Notes: generated by a model not told the origin, from the sequence alone. Numbered from the stretch's first letter, positions 9,622 to 17,978 are shown. The stretch: DNA of 64,000 nucleotides from JBGTSJ01 sp041940305 (GCA_041940305.1 JBGTSJ010000001.1:124001-188000), one strand, 5' to 3'. Numbers and translations: made by a program.

Positions 9622-9981
9622 ATGCTCGAGTTTTCCGGACAGGCCGACCTGCTTTCGCAGCTCCTTCGCGCGTCGGAGGTGCGGCATCAGGTCATCAGCC
9701 AGAACCTCGCGAACGTCAACACCGCTTCCTACAAGCGGAAGACGGTGCACTTCGAGGACCAGCTGGCCCAGCAACTGCAGCGCGGGAGCACTCTGAGCGC
9801 GGCGTCGATCCAGCCGGAGATTGTGACCGAGCGCGGCCTGCCGGAACGGGCGGACGGCAACAACGTGGACATCGATATGGAGATCGGCGAGCTGCAGCGG
9901 AACGGCTTGCTGTACCAGACGTATACGCAGGTGCTGGCAAGCCAGTTCGGCGCGATGCGCCGGGCCATCAGCGGGGAATGA
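9622..9981 (+). CDS. flgB: Flagellar basal-body rod protein FlgB
   Basis: 119 aa, slightly shorter than the usual 130-140. The N-terminal rod-protein signature (VISQNLANVNTASYKRK, about 25-41) and the C-terminal block (NNVDIDMEIGELQRNGLLYQ, about 80-99) identify FlgB, a proximal-rod component exported by the flagellar type III system. It is the first gene of the cluster and is followed after 62 bases by flgC; the spacer carries a dispersed repeat. The ATG start fits the family N-terminus. Confidence 0.95.
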   Translation: MLEFSGQADLLSQLLRASEVRHQVISQNLANVNTASYKRKTVHFEDQLAQQLQRGSTLSAASIQPEIVTERGLPERADGNNVDIDMEIGELQRNGLLYQTYTQVLASQFGAMRRAISGE

Positions 9982-9982
9982 C

Positions 9983-10018
9983 GCTCGGCAACGCTCCCCC
10001 TTGCTGACGCGGCGGGCT
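9983..10018 (+). repeat. Dispersed 36-bp repeat, copy 1 (flgB-flgC spacer)
   Basis: Begins GCTCGGCAACGCT and ends GACGCGGCGGGCT. A second copy of almost the same sequence lies at 23021-23057 between a DUF1501 gene and serC. The two differ at a few positions and by one base in length. It starts one base after the flgB stop codon. Confidence 0.7.
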
Positions 10019-10043
10019 GCAGGGGTGGTCACGGAGGGCAAAT

Positions 10044-10487
10044 ATGTCGCTATCACGAATCCTGTCGGCGCCGAACATCAGCGCTTCCGGTCTGGCGGCC
10101 GAACGCCAGCGGATGGAAGTAATCGCCAACAACATCGCCAACGCGCATTCGACGCGCTCGATCGACGGCGGACCGTACCGGCGGCAGCAGATGCTGTTCG
10201 CCGAAGCGCTCGACTCCGCCGGGACGGGCGGCCCTTCACCGGACTCCCTGCAGGGCGTGCGCGTGCTGGGGGTGGATACCGACAAAACAGAGTTTCCGAA
10301 GGTCTACGATCCCGGTCATCCGGATGCGGATGAGGAGGGCTTCGTGCTGATGCCGAACGTCAGCCTGCCCAACGAAATGGTGGATCTGATCACGGCCAGC
10401 CGTGCCTACGAAGCGAACCTCAAGGCACTGCAGCTGTACCGGCAGATGACCGAACAATCGTTGTCGCTGCTGCGAGGAACCGGCTGA
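10044..10487 (+). CDS. flgC: Flagellar basal-body rod protein FlgC
   Basis: 147 aa, normal length. The N-terminal motif ISASGLAAERQRMEVIANNIANAHST and the C-terminal NVSLPNEMVDLITASRAYEANLKAL segment are diagnostic for FlgC; the latter is the conserved rod/hook C-terminal helix. FlgC builds the proximal rod with FlgB. Its stop codon overlaps the fliE start by one base (TGATG), implying translational coupling. Confidence 0.96.
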   Translation: MSLSRILSAPNISASGLAAERQRMEVIANNIANAHSTRSIDGGPYRRQQMLFAEALDSAGTGGPSPDSLQGVRVLGVDTDKTEFPKVYDPGHPDADEEGFVLMPNVSLPNEMVDLITASRAYEANLKALQLYRQMTEQSLSLLRGTG

Positions 10488-10813
10488 TGTCCGTCGCACC
10501 GATCGGAGTTCTGGTCGGCGCCGGGGGGGGAATTCCACCGCTCCCCCCGCAATCGGCTGCGCCGGTGGCGCCCAGCGGCGGCGGCGCAGGGCCTTCCGGT
10601 TTCGGCGACTTGGTCTCGCAGTTCCTGCAGGACGCCAACAATCAGCAATTGCAGGTCGGCAGTCAGATCGAAGCGCTCGCCACCGGGCAGACTGACAATG
10701 TCCACGACGTAGTGCTCAGCGTAGCCAAGGCCGACCTCGCCTTTCGGCTGGTCATGGAAATCCGCAATCGTCTGATCTCGTCCTACCAGGAACTGATGCG
10801 GATGCAGGTGTAA
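10487..10813 (+). CDS. fliE: Flagellar hook-basal body complex protein FliE
   Basis: 108 aa. The N-terminus is Gly/Pro-rich (residues 1-37) and variable, as in other FliE proteins. The conserved C-terminal half contains NVHDVVLSVAKADLAFRLVMEIRNRL and SSYQELMRMQV, the FliE signature. FliE connects the MS-ring to the rod and is an early export substrate. It is translationally coupled to flgC and lies 54 bases before fliF. Confidence 0.95.
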   Translation: MSVAPIGVLVGAGGGIPPLPPQSAAPVAPSGGGAGPSGFGDLVSQFLQDANNQQLQVGSQIEALATGQTDNVHDVVLSVAKADLAFRLVMEIRNRLISSYQELMRMQV

Positions 10814-10867
10814 GCGCCTGATACAGAGATTGTTGAATAACACGAACCAGACTTTGGACCCTCAGCC

Positions 10868-12409
10868 GTGAACTTTCTGAACGCATCCCTGGCGCAGCTT
10901 CGCACGACGTGGCAGCGGTACGATGCGCGGCAGCGCATGACGCTGTCCGTGGTGGTGCTGCTGGGCATCGCCGCGGTGGTCGGCGTGGGCATGTGGTCGT
11001 CGAAATCGGAGTTCGTGCCGCTGGCCAACCGGCTCGGGCCGCAGGACGCGGCGGAACTCATCAGCCGCCTGCAAGCGCAAGGGATCGAATACCAGTTGAG
11101 TTTCTCCGGTTCGGAACTGCTGGTTCCCAAGCAGGACTGGAACCGGGCGAAGCTGGCGGCCGGGGATCTCGTGGATCCCATGCAGACACCGGCGGACAAC
11201 ATCTCCGGCGGCATCTTCGAGGATCCTGCGCAGTACCGCTACCGGTTATCACGGGCACAGGAAGCGTCGTTGGCGCGGAGCATCATGAAAGTGCAGGGAG
11301 TCGCCAGTGCGACGGTGCACGTCAGCCGGCCGGAACCCAGCCCCTTCGTGCGGGATCAGCAGCCGACGACGGCGAGCGTGATCATTGAGCTTAAGCCCGG
11401 CGCGCAGTTCGACCGGCAGCAGGCCGCCGGCGTGGTTTCGATGGTGGCCCACGCCGTGGAAGGGCTGAGTCCCAACGACATCAGCGTGATGGACACGCGC
11501 GGCCGGGTGCTGTCCGAGCAGCAGTCGCCGCTGGGGTCCGACATTGCGCGACAGTTTGAGTACCAGCGTCACCTGGAGACCGAACTGGCGTCAAAAGCCG
11601 AGACGATGCTGGCCCAGTTGCTGGGACCGGGCCGCGCGGTCGTGCGGGTGGCGGCTGAGATCGACTTCACCCAGACCAGCCGGATTGAGACGACATACGA
11701 TCCGGACACGAAGGTCAAGAAGTCCGAGACTGTCACAACCACGAACTCGACGGAGACGCCGGCGGCGGTCTCGAGCGGTTCGACATCGAACGTCCTCCCT
11801 TCGATGCCCGATGTCAGCTCGCCGGATCCGAAGACGTCGAAGACGGAGACGATTAATACCGAGTACCAGAACACCGAGTACAAGAACACGATCACCGAAG
11901 CCCCCGGACGCGTGCGGCGGTTGACAGTGTCGGCCGCGGTGGACATTCCGCAGTCGGCTGGAGGGGACGCCTCCGCAACTTCAGGCCTGACCAAGGAACA
12001 GGTGGAGGGCGTCATCAAGCAGGCGGTGGGATTCAGCCAGACGCGGGATGATGCCATCGAAGTCGTCGTCGGACCGCTCGCCGGCATGGAGTTGTTCGAT
12101 CCGGCGCTCATCGCCGGGCCTTCGACCTGGACCCAGTACGAGGGGCTGGTCCGCAATGCGTCGCTCGGGATCGCATCCCTCGTCCTGCTCGTCATCGCAC
12201 TCATGACCCTCAACAAGATGAAGCCTGTCGTCGTCGCGCAACCCGCCAGCACGGGATTCACGCCGGAGACGGCTCGCCGCCTGAATTCGCTGGCGCAGCA
12301 GGTGGAGGACGATCCCCGCGCCATCGCCAGCGTGCTGGAGGCCTGGCTGGGTGAAGAAGCGACGCCGGACGCCCGCGGCAGCACGCCGCAACTCCGCAAA
12401 GTCGCCTGA
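10868..12409 (+). CDS. fliF: Flagellar MS-ring protein FliF
   Basis: 513 aa with a GTG start at 10868. An N-terminal transmembrane helix (about 25-43, LSVVVLLGIAAVVGVGMW) is followed by the ring-building region with EFVPLANRLGPQDAAELI and VASATVHVSRPEPSPF. A Ser/Thr-rich linker follows (about 285-345), then a second transmembrane helix (about 435-453) and a cytoplasmic tail that binds FliG. The MS-ring is the platform for rod, switch and export gate. No Shine-Dalgarno sequence is obvious before the GTG. Confidence 0.95.
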   Translation: MNFLNASLAQLRTTWQRYDARQRMTLSVVVLLGIAAVVGVGMWSSKSEFVPLANRLGPQDAAELISRLQAQGIEYQLSFSGSELLVPKQDWNRAKLAAGDLVDPMQTPADNISGGIFEDPAQYRYRLSRAQEASLARSIMKVQGVASATVHVSRPEPSPFVRDQQPTTASVIIELKPGAQFDRQQAAGVVSMVAHAVEGLSPNDISVMDTRGRVLSEQQSPLGSDIARQFEYQRHLETELASKAETMLAQLLGPGRAVVRVAAEIDFTQTSRIETTYDPDTKVKKSETVTTTNSTETPAAVSSGSTSNVLPSMPDVSSPDPKTSKTETINTEYQNTEYKNTITEAPGRVRRLTVSAAVDIPQSAGGDASATSGLTKEQVEGVIKQAVGFSQTRDDAIEVVVGPLAGMELFDPALIAGPSTWTQYEGLVRNASLGIASLVLLVIALMTLNKMKPVVVAQPASTGFTPETARRLNSLAQQVEDDPRAIASVLEAWLGEEATPDARGSTPQLRKVA

Positions 12410-12435
12410 AGACAACACAGAACCGCAGACATTGC

Positions 12436-12468
12436 AGAAACCGGGTTTCTTGAAGAAACCCGGTTTCT
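12436..12468 (+). repeat. 33-bp double-palindrome repeat, copy 1 (fliF-fliG spacer)
   Basis: AGAAACCGGGTTTCT, a TGA spacer, then AGAAACCCGGTTTCT, which is the exact reverse complement of the first half. Each half is itself nearly self-complementary. It ends 20 bases before the chosen fliG start. Other copies are at 13465-13497 and 60831-60863. Confidence 0.9.
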
Positions 12469-12488
12469 GGCACGAGACACGGCGAACC

Positions 12489-13445
12489 ATGATCCTCGAT
12501 CAGGCAGAAGACAAGCTGGCGATGCTGCTGCACCTGCTGGGTGCGGAGGCGGCGGAGACGCTGCTCGACGAGATGCGCCCGGAGCGCGCCGCCGAACTGC
12601 GGCGGAGAATTGAATCCATGCAGAACGTGCCGCTCAGCGCCCGCAAGCAGGAGGAGGTGCTGGCCGACTTCGAGCGCATCTTCCAACTCGCCGGCCGGTC
12701 GCGCGGGCCGCGATTGCGGATCGCCGCGACCGACGACCAGGACGATGCCGCGGACGAACACACGGCCTGGGAGCCGTTTGAACCAGGAGAGAACCCGCAG
12801 GCCGATCTGCCGCGGCTCACGCCGTTTCAGATCGCCGCCTGCCTCGAGACGGAGCATCCGCGGACGTCGGCGATCGTGCTCAAGCACGTGCCGCCGGCGC
12901 TCGCGGCGAAAGTCATGAAGCTGCTGTCGGACGAGAAGCGCGAGGCGACGATCGTGCAGCTGAGCGGGACGATTCCCGACAGCCCCGCATTGACCAGCCG
13001 CGTGCTGCGCGCGACTGTGCAGGCGGGGGTCAAGCGACCGCCATCACCGCGTAAGACGCTCGACGCCGTGCAGCGGATTGCCGACATGCTGCGGGCCACG
13101 GACAAGGAGCAGCGCGGGCCGTTGCTCGAGGCGCTCAAGGAACATCATCCTGATACTGCGGCCCAGGTCGTGGACAAGCTGTACGTGTTCGAGGACATCG
13201 CCGGTCTGGACAACCGCGCGGTGCAGCGCGTACTGGGCGAGGTGGATACCTCTACGCTCGCGTTGGCGCTCGTCGGCGCGGCGACCGAGCTGGCGGACAA
13301 GATTCTGTCGAACCTGTCGAAACGCGCCCGGGACACGCTGCGGGACGAAATGGAGTTCCAGACGTCGGCCCGCCCCGACTCCGTCGCCGGCGCGAGGAAG
13401 ATGATCGCACAGGTTCTGGCGCGCATCGACCAGGAGGACGGGTAA
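12489..13445 (+). CDS. fliG: Flagellar motor switch protein FliG
   Basis: 318 aa from the ATG at 12489. The frame is open upstream to 12351, but that extension overlaps fliF and translates the dispersed repeat, so the later start, where family similarity begins (MILDQAEDKLAMLLHLLG), is preferred. The FliG middle domain contains EHPRTSAIVLKHVPP. The C-terminal torque domain has LYVFEDIAGLDNRAVQRVL and ILSNLSKRARDTL, with the charged residues that contact MotA. It sits on the MS-ring and couples stator force to rotation. The ribosome site is weak, and a palindromic repeat occupies the leader. Confidence 0.93.
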   Translation: MILDQAEDKLAMLLHLLGAEAAETLLDEMRPERAAELRRRIESMQNVPLSARKQEEVLADFERIFQLAGRSRGPRLRIAATDDQDDAADEHTAWEPFEPGENPQADLPRLTPFQIAACLETEHPRTSAIVLKHVPPALAAKVMKLLSDEKREATIVQLSGTIPDSPALTSRVLRATVQAGVKRPPSPRKTLDAVQRIADMLRATDKEQRGPLLEALKEHHPDTAAQVVDKLYVFEDIAGLDNRAVQRVLGEVDTSTLALALVGAATELADKILSNLSKRARDTLRDEMEFQTSARPDSVAGARKMIAQVLARIDQEDG

Positions 13446-13464
13446 CCCCGATCGCAACGTACTA

Positions 13465-13497
13465 AGAAATCCGGCTTCTTGAAGAAACCGGGTTTCT
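13465..13497 (+). repeat. 33-bp double-palindrome repeat, copy 2 (fliG-fliH spacer)
   Basis: AGAAATCCGGCTTCT, TGA, AGAAACCGGGTTTCT. Same length and spacer as the copy before fliG, with a few changes in the first half. It ends 23 bases before the fliH ATG, nearly the same position relative to the next start as copy 1. Confidence 0.88.
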
Positions 13498-13520
13498 CTC
13501 CTGCGAGCGAGAAAACTGAC

Positions 13521-14198
13521 ATGTGGAGTCGCCGCATCAAACTCGCCACGTCGCCGACCCGCGTCAGCGTGTACGGCGGCATTGCGCGCGAAGCCGCCGC
13601 TGCAGCGCCTTCGGCGCCCCTTCCGTCCCCCGCACCCCCGCAGCCACCCTCACCGGTGGCTCCTCCGATCGTGCCGCCGCCGCGGGCCCCCGATCTCGGC
13701 CCGCTCATTGAGTCGCTGTCACAGGCGATCCTTGCTCTCGAAGAACGGCGGCGGCTGTCGCTGGGCGAACTGCAGCAGGCGGCCGTTGAGTTGTCGGTGG
13801 CGATCGCCTCGCGGCTCGTCTACCGGGTGATCGAAGCCGGCGAGTTCGGCGTGCGGGAGATGGTGGAGGAGGCCGTGCAGCGACTGCCGGCATCCGGACC
13901 GGTGCAAGTCCGGCTGCATCCGGCCGATCTCCAGCCGTTGCAGCAACTGCTGGCGGCCGAGTCTCCTCAGCTGCTGGACGGACGCGAAGTCCGATTCACG
14001 CCCGACACAACGCTCGAACGAGGCTGCTGCCGGGCTGAACTCCCCGAGGAAGGAATCCTCTCCGATCTGCATCTCTCGCTGGGAGACCTGCACGAGGAAC
14101 TCATGGAAGGGTTAGCGGATGCTCAGGTTGAACGTCGACGAACTCAAGCAGCGGATCGCAGCCTGCGACGGTTTCCGGACCGTCGGGAAACTGCGTAG
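13521..14198 (+). CDS. fliH: Flagellar export ATPase regulator FliH
   Basis: 225 aa from the ATG at 13521; upstream in-frame codons fall in the repeat and are excluded. An Ala/Pro-rich segment (about 25-60) is followed by a helical region (LEERRRLSLGELQQAAVELS) and the FliH/HrpE C-terminal domain, with VQVRLHPADL and ERGCCRAELPEEGILSDLHLS. FliH dimers bind FliI and tether it to the C-ring. The last 80 bases overlap the start of fliI in another frame, so the final residues (after about 200) are constrained by both genes. Confidence 0.85.
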   Translation: MWSRRIKLATSPTRVSVYGGIAREAAAAAPSAPLPSPAPPQPPSPVAPPIVPPPRAPDLGPLIESLSQAILALEERRRLSLGELQQAAVELSVAIASRLVYRVIEAGEFGVREMVEEAVQRLPASGPVQVRLHPADLQPLQQLLAAESPQLLDGREVRFTPDTTLERGCCRAELPEEGILSDLHLSLGDLHEELMEGLADAQVERRRTQAADRSLRRFPDRRETA

Positions 14199-15435
14199 CG
14201 CGCGGGGGGTGCTCACCGCCCGCATGCCCGGGCGCGTCGGCGACCTCTGCCTGATCCGGCTGTCCGATCACACCACGTTGCCGGCCGAAGTCATCGGCTT
14301 CGACGGCGATACGGTGCAGATCATGTCGTTCCGCAACTGGGACGGGGCAGAGCCCGGACGGCCGGTGATCGACCTCCGCCGGCCCCATCGCGTTCCCGTC
14401 GGCGACAAGCTCCTCGGACGCGTGATGAACGGCCTCGGACGTCCCGTGGACGATCGCGGACCGCTGCACGTCAGCGGCTGGCGTCCAGTGCAGAATCTTA
14501 CTCCGTCCGCGCTCAGCCGGCCCCGCATCGAACAACCATTCGTCACGGGACAGCGCGTCATCGATGGACTTCTGACCTGCGGTCGCGGGCAGCGCATCGG
14601 CCTGTTCGCCGGCAGCGGCGTCGGCAAGAGCACGCTCCTGGGCGAGATTGCACGGCATGCCGTCGCGGATGTGAACGTCATTGTGCTCGTGGGTGAACGC
14701 GGACGCGAGGTGCGACCGTTCCTGGATGACTGCCTGGGTCCCGACGGACTCGCGCGTTCGGTCGTGGTCGTCGCGACGGCCGACGAAACTCCCCTGATGC
14801 GGGTCCGGGCCGTCAGCACGGCGATCACCATCGCCGATCACTTCCGTCGCGAAGGACTGAACGTCCTGTTCCTGCTCGACAGCCTCACACGCATGGCGAC
14901 CGCACAGCGCGAGATCGGCCTGGCCCGCGGCGAACCGCCGACGGCCCGCGGATTCACACCCTCCGTGTTCAGCCTCATCTCGTCCACTCTCGAGTCGCTG
15001 GGCAACAGTGAGACGGGCTCGATCACCGGCATCCTGACAGTGCTGGTGGACGGCGACGACATGGACGAACCGATCACCGATGCCGCGCGCTCCGTGCTGG
15101 ACGGGCACGTGGTGCTCAGCCGCAAGCTGGCCGAGAAGGGGCACTTCCCCGCCGTGGACGTCGGCGCCAGCATCAGCCGCGTATTCCGGGACGTGACGAA
15201 TTCCGCTCATCAAACGGCCGCACGCAAGGTTCGGGCGGCGATGGCGACATATGACGAAGTGGCCGACCTGATCCAGATCGGCGCCTATCAGAAGGGAAGC
15301 GTGCCGCAGATCGACCGCGCGATGGACCTGCTTCCCAAAGTGCACGAGTTCCTCAAACAGCCCGCCGGGACATGGTCGTCGCAGGCGGACACCCAACAGC
15401 ACCTGCTGCGCCTGGCTGAAGGCTGGCCGTGGTAG
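14119..15435 (+). CDS. fliI: Flagellum-specific export ATPase FliI
   Basis: 438 aa, standard length. Walker A is AGSGVGKST at about 164-172, followed by IVLVGERGREVRPFLDD. The Walker B/DSLTRMATAQREIGLARGEPP region is the F1-like ATPase signature of type III export ATPases. FliI hydrolyses ATP to drive delivery of rod, hook and filament subunits to the export gate together with FliH and FliJ, whose genes flank it. The start overlaps fliH by 80 bases. Confidence 0.96.
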   Translation: MLRLNVDELKQRIAACDGFRTVGKLRSARGVLTARMPGRVGDLCLIRLSDHTTLPAEVIGFDGDTVQIMSFRNWDGAEPGRPVIDLRRPHRVPVGDKLLGRVMNGLGRPVDDRGPLHVSGWRPVQNLTPSALSRPRIEQPFVTGQRVIDGLLTCGRGQRIGLFAGSGVGKSTLLGEIARHAVADVNVIVLVGERGREVRPFLDDCLGPDGLARSVVVVATADETPLMRVRAVSTAITIADHFRREGLNVLFLLDSLTRMATAQREIGLARGEPPTARGFTPSVFSLISSTLESLGNSETGSITGILTVLVDGDDMDEPITDAARSVLDGHVVLSRKLAEKGHFPAVDVGASISRVFRDVTNSAHQTAARKVRAAMATYDEVADLIQIGAYQKGSVPQIDRAMDLLPKVHEFLKQPAGTWSSQADTQQHLLRLAEGWPW

Positions 15436-15556
15436 GGAGCTGGTGAGCCGTGAGCCCTGAACCGAGAAGATGACCCCAAGCCTGACGACCAACGTGCAAT
15501 CGCTTTCCCTGCCCCCTGATGCCGACCCCCTGATTCCCGGCCTCTGACCTCCACCC

Positions 15557-16021
15557 ATGAACGCCCCTTCCACCGCGCTTCCGAAACGGCTGCTCCGCAT
15601 CAAGCGGCAGTCAGCACGGCTGGCCGAACTGCAGACGCTGCAGGCGGCCACGGCGTTCCGCCTCGCGCGGGCGGAAGCCGATGCGGAACGCCGCCGGCTG
15701 GAGCAGGCATCGGAGGGAATGGCCTCAAGGCTCCGGCGGATTACGCCGGTGGAAACACTGCAGGCGGCCGCCGGGGAGATCGAGTCGCTGATCTCGGAGT
15801 GCGGCCGGCTCGATGCCGTTGCAACGGAGGCTGGAGAGAGCTATCGAGCCGCCGTGGCGCAGCGGCGAAAGCTGGATGCAGAGATCGAGTCGCTGGAAGA
15901 GCTGCTGTCCCGGAGCGAGGCGGCGCTGCGCAAGCAGGACGAACAGCACCGCCAGCGCTTCGCGGACGACTGGACGCTGCGCCAATGGAATGACTTGGAG
16001 ACCGAAGGAAGCCGGACATGA
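15557..16021 (+). CDS. fliJ: FliJ-like flagellar export chaperone
   Basis: 154 aa, almost entirely charged alpha helix with heptad-like spacing (RLARAEADAERRRLEQ, DAEIESLEELLSRSE). This matches the size and coiled-coil character of FliJ, the central stalk of the export ATPase. Identification rests on position directly after fliI and on architecture, since FliJ sequences diverge quickly. The stop overlaps the next start by four bases (ATGA). The 121 bases before the gene are low-information spacer without a gene. Confidence 0.75.
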   Translation: MNAPSTALPKRLLRIKRQSARLAELQTLQAATAFRLARAEADAERRRLEQASEGMASRLRRITPVETLQAAAGEIESLISECGRLDAVATEAGESYRAAVAQRRKLDAEIESLEELLSRSEAALRKQDEQHRQRFADDWTLRQWNDLETEGSRT

Positions 16022-16782
16022 AGACTTTCATCAAGCTGATCGCCTTCGCCGGCGTGATGTTCGGCATTTCCGCGGCCGGCTCGTGGTGGATGGCCTCGCG
16101 CCAACCGGCTGCGCCCGCAACGGAGGCGAATGCCGCTGTCGCCGGCGTTCCACCGGTTCCGGGTGTGGCTACAAACAGCGATCCGGCGCAGATGCCTCCC
16201 ACCGGCGAACTGCCCGTGCCGGTGCGGCCGAAAGTCATCACTCCGGAAGAACTGCTCCGCAACGCGATGAGTCTCCGCAGCCGCGAAGAAGCCATCCGGC
16301 AGCAGGAAGCCGAGGCCGAGAAACGCCGCGCCCGGCTGGAGCTGGTGCAGGCGGACATTAAAGCCGAGCAGACGGAGATCGAAGGACTGTCCGCCCAGGT
16401 CAAGAGCCAGATCGAGGCGGCGAACGCACTGATCGCCAAGGTGGCCGAAGATCGGGCGCAACTCGAGCAGGAGCGTCAGGCCTCGGAGGCCAGGCTGAAG
16501 GAGTTCGAGAACGTCCAGACAAAGATGGACGCGGTCGAGGCCCAGAACATCAAGCGGATGTCCACCTGGATTCAGGGTATGGAGCCGACCGCTTCAGCCG
16601 CATTCCTGAGAGAGCTGATCAATGATGGCAAGATGGACATCGCCGTGCAGATTCTCTCGAACTTCGAAGAACGGCAGGCCTCCAAACTGCTCAGCGAGAT
16701 CGACGATCCGGAACTGATGATCGAACTCGCCGACAAGTTTCGATTGATGCAGCGGCCGGAGAAGACGCCGACGCGGAGGTGA
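16018..16782 (+). CDS. MotE-like membrane-anchored coiled-coil flagellar protein
   Basis: 254 aa. An N-terminal membrane anchor (about 4-26) is followed by a Pro-rich linker, a long coiled coil (about 80-175, EEAIRQQEAEAEKRRARLE), and a C-terminal helical block (STWIQGMEPTASAAFLRELI...AVQILSNFEERQASKLLSEI). The C-terminal block resembles the MgtE N-terminal/FliG-like repeat found in MotE proteins. MotE stabilises MotC or other stator parts in some alphaproteobacteria; the role here is inference from architecture and from its place between fliJ and fliQ. Confidence 0.75.
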   Translation: MKTFIKLIAFAGVMFGISAAGSWWMASRQPAAPATEANAAVAGVPPVPGVATNSDPAQMPPTGELPVPVRPKVITPEELLRNAMSLRSREEAIRQQEAEAEKRRARLELVQADIKAEQTEIEGLSAQVKSQIEAANALIAKVAEDRAQLEQERQASEARLKEFENVQTKMDAVEAQNIKRMSTWIQGMEPTASAAFLRELINDGKMDIAVQILSNFEERQASKLLSEIDDPELMIELADKFRLMQRPEKTPTRR

Positions 16783-16894
16783 CGGGCAGAGGTCGGCGGT
16801 CAGAGGACGGAGGACAGGAGGGAGGCTGAAATCTGGCATTCGAGATTTGCGATGTGAAATCTCAGATCTCAGATCCAGACGGAAGCGTGGTAAC

Positions 16895-16915
16895 ACTCAC
16901 CACTCACCACTCACT
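16895..16915 (+). repeat. Three tandem 7-bp units directly before fliQ
   Basis: ACTCACC, ACTCACC, ACTCACT ends six bases before the fliQ ATG, occupying the place of a Shine-Dalgarno sequence. The spacer upstream (16783-16894) is also low-complexity, with repeated AGATCTCAGATC-type words, and holds no gene. Confidence 0.7.
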
Positions 16916-16921
16916 ACCTTC

Positions 16922-17191
16922 ATGGACACCACCCAGGTCACACAGATCGGTCGCGACCTTCTGCTGACAGCGCTGCTGCTGTCATTGCCGACGGTGGCGA
17001 TCAGCCTCATCGTGGGCCTGGCGATCAGCATTCTCCAGACGATCACGAGCGTGCAGGAACAGACGCTCTCGTTCGCTCCGCGCATTCTGGCGGTTGGAGT
17101 CGTGCTGGTGATCTCGCTCCCTTGGACGCTGCGCGTGGCGACCGGCTTCACGATCCGCATGGTGCAGATGCTCGTGGAGGCCGGCACATGA
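16922..17191 (+). CDS. fliQ: Flagellar export gate protein FliQ
   Basis: 89 aa, exactly family size. Two transmembrane hairpin segments (about 12-36 and 52-75), with SLPTVAISLIVGLAISILQTITSVQEQTLSF, are the FliQ/SctS signature. FliQ, with FliP and FliR, forms the helical export gate; fliP is not found in this window. The upstream open frame extends to 16847, but the family start is the ATG at 16922. The stop overlaps fliR by four bases (ATGA). Confidence 0.95.
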   Translation: MDTTQVTQIGRDLLLTALLLSLPTVAISLIVGLAISILQTITSVQEQTLSFAPRILAVGVVLVISLPWTLRVATGFTIRMVQMLVEAGT

Positions 17192-17949
17192 TCGAAACAG
17201 TCGTCTACTCCTTTGGCCTGATTCTCGTCCGGATTTCGGCGTTCGTCGTCGTACTGCCGGTGTTCAGCGGCCGGAACCTGCCGAACACTGTCAAGATCGG
17301 ACTGGCCGTGGTGCTCAGCATCTTCTGGTGGTCGTGCGGAGTCCCGTCGGACTACGTCGCTCCGCTGCTGGGCGGAGGCTGGGCGGGGGGACCGGCGTTC
17401 TGCTTCGCCGCTGTGCGCGAAGTGCTGCTGGGAGCCTCGCTCGGATTTGCACTCGGACTGTTCCTGATACCTGTGCAGATCGCGGGATCATTCATCGCCC
17501 AGGAGATGGGACTGAGCATGGCGACGCAGACCGATCCGGGCGGTCAGGCGTCCTCCACCAACGTGAATCAACTGTTTTACAGCCTGGGGGTGCTGCTGTT
17601 TTTCGGGCTGAACCTGCACCATGTCGTCCTGAGCGTACTGCATGCCTCGTTCTTCAGCCGACCGGTGGGGAGCCGATTCGCGCTGCCCTCGCCGGCACAC
17701 GTGCTGAAGAGCATGAGCGAGATCGAGGAAGCCGGCCTGTTGCTGGCCGCCCCGGTGGTTGCGGCGCTGTTCATCGCGTTGATCGTATTGATGACTACGA
17801 TGCGGACCGCGCCCCAACTCAACCTGTTCTCCGTCGGCCTCCCATTTCGCTTGGCGGTCGGCCTGATCGCGAGCGCGATGTTCCTTCCCGAAATCGTCAC
17901 GGTCGGTTCCCGCGTCATCGCCCGCATGTCCAACGTCGCGTACTGGTAG
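17188..17949 (+). CDS. fliR: Flagellar export gate protein FliR
   Basis: 253 aa from the ATG at 17188, overlapping the fliQ stop. Several hydrophobic segments are spread along the chain. Family features are the early RISAFVVVLPVFSGRNLP, then GSFIAQEMGLSMATQTDPGG and FSVGLPFRLAVGL near the C-terminus. FliR is the single-copy component of the FliP5-FliQ4-FliR1 gate. A hairpin follows eight bases after the stop. Confidence 0.95.
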   Translation: MIETVVYSFGLILVRISAFVVVLPVFSGRNLPNTVKIGLAVVLSIFWWSCGVPSDYVAPLLGGGWAGGPAFCFAAVREVLLGASLGFALGLFLIPVQIAGSFIAQEMGLSMATQTDPGGQASSTNVNQLFYSLGVLLFFGLNLHHVVLSVLHASFFSRPVGSRFALPSPAHVLKSMSEIEEAGLLLAAPVVAALFIALIVLMTTMRTAPQLNLFSVGLPFRLAVGLIASAMFLPEIVTVGSRVIARMSNVAYW

Positions 17950-17957
17950 AAAAGTAG

Positions 17958-17978
17958 CCCGGTCTCTCCGAGACCGGG
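17958..17978 (+). repeat. Perfect hairpin after fliR
   Basis: CCCGGTCTC (17958-17966), loop TCC, then GAGACCGGG (17970-17978). It has no T-run, so it is not a classical terminator. It lies mid-operon before flhB and may be an mRNA-stabilising or attenuating structure or a dispersed palindrome. Confidence 0.6.

Noticed and set aside
12351..12488. Upstream extension of fliG
   Set aside because: It overlaps fliF and translates the dispersed palindrome; FliG family similarity begins at 12489.
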